From: Candidatus Kuenenia stuttgartensis
GTDB taxonomy: Bacteria; Planctomycetota; UBA11346
Direction: 5' to 3'
Assembly: GCA_945876185.1 (NCBI GenBank)
Contig: CAMCMZ010000028.1
Coordinates: forward strand, 1-45,505
Length of the DNA: 45,505 nt
Part shown: positions 42,956 to 45,505 of the stretch, one piece after another
Layout of the letters: each line of letters opens with the position of its first letter
Position numbering within the stretch: position 1 is the stretch's first letter
Notes under the pieces: model-generated
Seen by the model: the letters and a program-made list of their open reading frames with translations, nothing else
What the model was told of the DNA's origin: nothing
Databases searched by the model: none
Made by a program: the position numbers and the translations under genes

Positions 42956-43096
42956 TCACTCGCGATGCTCGAACCACTTCGCGATCACCCAGATTACAGC
43001 CAGGACAACCAGCCATTTCAGCAGATAATCGATGACATACAGCAACAGGATAACGGTCAGGATCGCCGTGACGGGATCCACGGGGCGGTGGCGCAT
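42956..43096 (-). CDS. Small membrane protein, 46 residues
   Basis: This very small protein starts at ATG 43096 with AAGGA 9 bases upstream. One long membrane segment is visible ('AILTVILLLYVIDYLLKWLVVLAVIWVIAKW'), flanked by basic residues at the N-terminus and 'FEHRE' at the end. It lies in the integrative element, downstream of the DUF932 gene. No family is recognised. Confidence 0.55.
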   Translation of the reverse strand: MRHRPVDPVTAILTVILLLYVIDYLLKWLVVLAVIWVIAKWFEHRE

Positions 43097-43254
43097 AGGA
43101 GAAATCCTTCGCTGACGACGAGGTCGGGACCCCGACGCCACCGACCTGACCGGCGCGGTGGGGCGCGGATCAGGCCAGCGGTCGTGGCGGGGGCATCGGC
43201 GCCGTGGATGAACGGCGCCGTCAGCGTGATCACTCCCGTGATCGGGTTGGTCAT
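43057..43254 (-). CDS. Possible small hypothetical protein overlapping the membrane protein gene
   Basis: A 65-codon frame starts at ATG 43254, four bases after the DUF932 stop, with AGGA just upstream. It overlaps the start of the 46-residue membrane protein gene by 40 bases. The predicted product is Pro/Arg-rich with no clear fold ('LIRAPPRRSGRWRRGPDL'). It may be real, or it may only serve to bring ribosomes to the next gene. Confidence 0.35.
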   Translation of the reverse strand: MTNPITGVITLTAPFIHGADAPATTAGLIRAPPRRSGRWRRGPDLVVSEGFLLCATAPWIPSRRS

Positions 43255-43258
43255 CGTC

Positions 43259-44410
43259 CTATCCCGCCAGCGATAGGGCGGCGTCCCAGGCCTTCGCCTT
43301 CAGCGCATCGCCGGATCCGAACGTCGCACTGAACAGGCGAGATTCTTCGGCATCGCCGCCCTCCGTGGTCCGCGTACTGCGGTCGTGGTCCACGTATTCG
43401 ACGACCGCCTGCATGGTGCTGAACACCGTGTCCTTTGTGCCCCGCACCTGGCTGGTGGGCGAGGCCAGGATCGCGGCGAGGCGTTCCTCGCGACCCTTGC
43501 GCATCGCCTTGGCGCGGTCGGTCTCGTCGGGACCTGCCTTGCCGAACACCTGGGTCATGAATTCGCCTTCGAGCTTGGTGGTCAGCGGGACATCCGCGAG
43601 TCGGTTCCATGCGGCTTTGGTGGCGGCGTGGTCGCGGATCGTCGCGGCGAAGGCCTCCTTGGCGTCGGCGACGGCCTCATGGATGCCGGGGGTGTGCCGG
43701 AGTGTGAAGCCACCGGCGAGGCCGTGCCGACGGTTGCCTGCCGCCTGGGCCTCGGCCAGCCGCAGGGTGTTCTGGCAAATCACGCGCACCGTCGTCGGGG
43801 CGATGATGAGCGTGCGGTTGCCGGTGTGGCCGTTACTGACCAGCAGGTAGGTCCTGGCCTCGTCGTCGCCGATCCGGATGCCGAGATCGGGGAGATGCGC
43901 CAGTGCCCAGACCACCTTGCCGCCCTGGAAGCAGCCCGCGGTCTCAATAGTGAACGGCAGGCCGCCGTCGTCCCTGCCGACCCGGGCGAGGTCGGTGAAG
44001 ACGTCGAACATCTGCTGGTTCTGGAAGGGCTCATAGTCGGGACCGACGACGCCAAGCAGGCCGTTGGTGTCACTGCGCCGGATCGCGGCGAAGTCGGGCA
44101 CCGGGTCGAGGGTGTCGGCGCAGCGCAGGTCGACCCGCGCCACGGTCCAGTCCAGCCCAGCCTGTTTGATGGCGACGGTCGGATCCGTGCAGGCCTCAGC
44201 GAGCAAGGTGCGGCCGGTGCGCTGCCAGGGGTTGCGGCGCGGGGCGAACGCCGGCTGCGGTGCCGGCTGCGGCGCAGGTTTGACCGGCGGGGCAGACGGC
44301 AGGGGCGACGGGGTCGGGGCCAACGCCTGAGTGACCACCGCGGTGACCGACGGCGTGACTGGTGCCACCGCGACGGGGGATTCGGGTTCGAGAAGATCGA
44401 AGAGAAGCAT
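43259..44410 (-). CDS. DUF932 plasmid/phage-like protein
   Basis: This 383-residue protein belongs to the DUF932 family (phage/plasmid-like protein), frequent on integrative elements and plasmids. ATG 44410 is chosen because GGAG lies 8 bases upstream; ATG 44422 is an alternative. Residues 10-70 are Pro/Ala-rich. The DUF932 domain then covers about 75-380, with 'GVVGPDYEPFQNQQMFDVF', 'GGKVVWALAHLPDLGIRIGDDE', 'LLVSNGHTGNRTLIIAPTTVRVICQNTL' and 'HTPGIHEAVADAKEAFA'. The function is unknown. It lies 79 bases downstream of the clamp-like gene on the same strand. Confidence 0.85.
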   Translation of the reverse strand: MLLFDLLEPESPVAVAPVTPSVTAVVTQALAPTPSPLPSAPPVKPAPQPAPQPAFAPRRNPWQRTGRTLLAEACTDPTVAIKQAGLDWTVARVDLRCADTLDPVPDFAAIRRSDTNGLLGVVGPDYEPFQNQQMFDVFTDLARVGRDDGGLPFTIETAGCFQGGKVVWALAHLPDLGIRIGDDEARTYLLVSNGHTGNRTLIIAPTTVRVICQNTLRLAEAQAAGNRRHGLAGGFTLRHTPGIHEAVADAKEAFAATIRDHAATKAAWNRLADVPLTTKLEGEFMTQVFGKAGPDETDRAKAMRKGREERLAAILASPTSQVRGTKDTVFSTMQAVVEYVDHDRSTRTTEGGDAEESRLFSATFGSGDALKAKAWDAALSLAG

Positions 44411-44489
44411 GCAGGACTCCATGCCCCGGCGGGATCGTCGGGGATTCGTGTTGGGGGTGATGATGACGGCGTGTTCGACCTGACGAAGG

Positions 44490-45209
44490 TCAGGCCGCAG
44501 CAGCGGCGACTGATACTGCCGGCAGCGGCAGGGCATGTTTGGCGAGGTCGAGGAAGCGTTCGTCCGGGCTGCGCGTGATCGGCATCACCAGCAGTGCGAG
44601 TTCGTGATCCGCCCAAAAGGCCGGGGCGGTCACGGCGACGCGGAGGTCGCTGAGCGGCACCGATTCACCCGGTTCGGCCCCAGGCACCGCCCAGGCCCGT
44701 TCAATGCGGGCCGCCACCGGCACCGGCGAGCTGAACAGCAGCGAGGTCTTGGCGCCGGAAATCTTCTGGGCGATGCCGGCGAGATGATTGTCCAGGCTGT
44801 TCATGTTCGGGACCCAGCGGCGGTCCTGGAACCGCGTCCAGACATGCTCGACGGCCGGGAAGGTGCCTTCGATCCGGCGGACCAATGCGGACGCGGTGCC
44901 GATCGTAAGTCGCACCTCGGCTGCATCGATCCGGAACAGAATCCGGCCGCCGTGGATCTTCATCGCCGCCTTGAGCGCGGCGGTGAACTGCTCGCTGTCC
45001 AGGATGACATCGCCGGCAGTGCCATGGAAACCCTCGATCGGGAGCAGGACCGAGGCCAGAATGCGGCCGTTGGTAGCGCTGAACCGAACAGAGTCGGGTG
45101 TGACCCGGACGCCGATGTGGCCGAGCGCATTGCGTTCCTCGGAACAGGCCAGGTTGAGCCGGGTAAGCCGGTCAGCGGAGAGACGGGGGATGGAGAAGGA
45201 ATTCTGCAT
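44490..45209 (-). CDS. Two-domain sliding-clamp-like (DnaN-like) protein
   Basis: This 239-residue protein starts at ATG 45209 (MQNSFSIPRL), with AGGA about 10 bases upstream. It resembles domains 2 and 3 of the bacterial beta clamp. 'VRFSATNGRILASVLLP' matches the domain 2 segment 'LRLVATDGHRLALAxLP'. 'DVILDSEQFTAALKAAM' matches the 'VIVPxKxLxEL' segment. 'LVRRIEGTFPAVEHVW' matches the diagnostic 'LIEGxFPDYxxVIP'. Near the end 'ELALLVMPITR' matches the clamp's 'YLLMPMRL'. A normal DnaN has three domains and about 370 residues; domain 1 is missing. It is on an integrative element next to a DUF932 gene. A replication or repair role for the element is inference, and a diverged non-clamp function is possible. 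Confidence 0.6.
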   Translation of the reverse strand: MQNSFSIPRLSADRLTRLNLACSEERNALGHIGVRVTPDSVRFSATNGRILASVLLPIEGFHGTAGDVILDSEQFTAALKAAMKIHGGRILFRIDAAEVRLTIGTASALVRRIEGTFPAVEHVWTRFQDRRWVPNMNSLDNHLAGIAQKISGAKTSLLFSSPVPVAARIERAWAVPGAEPGESVPLSDLRVAVTAPAFWADHELALLVMPITRSPDERFLDLAKHALPLPAVSVAAAAA

Positions 45210-45239
45210 GGTGTGGTTCCTGGGGGGTGAGGGTTGATT

Positions 45240-45258
45240 TGTACAAAACTCGTGTACA
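45240..45258. promoter_or_regulatory. Operator-like double TGTACA site upstream of the antitoxin gene
   Basis: TGTACA occurs at 45240-45245 and again at 45253-45258, together forming an inverted repeat 9 bases before the antitoxin start. Antitoxins of this family repress their own promoter, so this is the likely operator; it also lies between the clamp-like gene and the antitoxin gene. Confidence 0.5.
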
Positions 45259-45266
45259 TAAAGAGC

Positions 45267-45505
45267 ATGCGAACCATCAGTGTTGCGACTGCACGTGGCC
45301 ACTTGGCAGATCTCATCGATGAGGTCGGATCGGGTGAGGCCGTCGTGATCACTCGTCATGGACGGGAAGTCGCCCGGATTGTTCCCAGCCAGCAGGCCGG
45401 TTCGCCCCTGCCAAGTCGGGCCGAGGTACGTCGGGCCATGGTTGCTGCTGGGGCCACGGTCGGACCGAGCGTGGTGCGGAAACTGCGTGATGAGGAGCGG
45501 GCGTG
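45267..45505 (+). CDS. Phd/YefM-family antitoxin, reaches the window edge
   Basis: The frame from ATG 45267 encodes at least 79 residues. It has the Phd/YefM antitoxin pattern: 'MRTISVATARGHLADLIDEV', then 'GEAVVITRHGREVARIVP', with a flexible C-terminal tail ('RRAMVAAGATVGPSVVRKLRDEERA') that should bind the toxin. The last two bases are TG, so the stop is probably TGA in the overlap GCGTGA, and a toxin gene could begin at GTG 45503, as in vapBC-type pairs. The toxin itself lies outside the window. Such modules often stabilise integrative elements. Confidence 0.8.
   Translation, partial: MRTISVATARGHLADLIDEVGSGEAVVITRHGREVARIVPSQQAGSPLPSRAEVRRAMVAAGATVGPSVVRKLRDEERA

Overview
The window is high-GC bacterial chromosome. 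Its gene content fits a member of the Planctomycetota or a related PVC-type lineage. The clues are a BamB-like beta-propeller protein that begins with the 'FRGPGRDG' signature, an alpha-2-macroglobulin-type MG protein, an NPCBM-GH27 alpha-galactosidase, a PPi-dependent phosphofructokinase, a zinc-ribbon/proline-rich membrane protein, a DUF4912 protein and an ExbB-ExbD-ExbD set. This placement is inference from gene content; no marker phylogeny was possible.

Layout. 1-5.5 kb (minus strand): a MORN-repeat lipoprotein cut by the window edge, an exbB-exbD-exbD proton-channel operon, and lysS. 5.7-5.9 kb: tRNA-Phe with its own promoter and a perfect 18-bp terminator hairpin. 5.9-12 kb (minus): a PPi-dependent phosphofructokinase, hemC translationally coupled to a zinc-ribbon membrane protein, and the bifunctional NAD(P)H-hydrate repair enzyme. 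12.2-13.7 kb (plus): two paralogous outer-membrane beta-barrel proteins. 13.7-22.5 kb: a PQQ-type beta-propeller protein, a scar holding the 3' end of an AraC regulator gene, a GH27 alpha-galactosidase that has lost its export signal, an MG-domain protein without a visible thioester domain, and a membrane-anchored hypothetical. 22.9-25.7 kb (minus): receiver-only response regulator, dnaK, a possible 44-residue membrane peptide, groES. 25.9-33.8 kb: SGNH hydrolase, folC, CAP-domain lipoprotein, LysM lipoprotein, the N-degron transferase bpt, mnmG and small hypotheticals. 33.9-39.7 kb: DUF4912 protein, a hypothetical coupled to glgC, then glgC divergent from ppc.

From tRNA-Leu(GAG) at 39.77 kb to the right edge the content changes to an integrative element. 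It holds a tyrosine integrase next to the tRNA, three tandem 10-bp repeats between tRNA and integrase, a cascade of tiny genes joined by 4-base stop/start overlaps that ends in an excisionase-like HTH protein, a divergent repressor-like protein with an operator-like inverted repeat, a DUF932 plasmid/phage protein, a protein that reads as a two-domain version of the DNA polymerase III sliding clamp, and a Phd-type antitoxin at the edge. The far end of the element lies outside the window.

The most unusual signals are: (i) the two-domain clamp-like protein on the integrative element; (ii) a palindromic repeat family with two copies (7168-7271 and 22695-22898) that share conserved blocks, one carrying a second nested inverted repeat; (iii) a separate 92-bp element with perfect 15-bp arms and internal hairpins between bpt and mnmG; and (iv) the AraC scar that replaces the start of the alpha-galactosidase gene. 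Most long plus-strand frames opposite minus-strand genes are high-GC shadows and are not listed.
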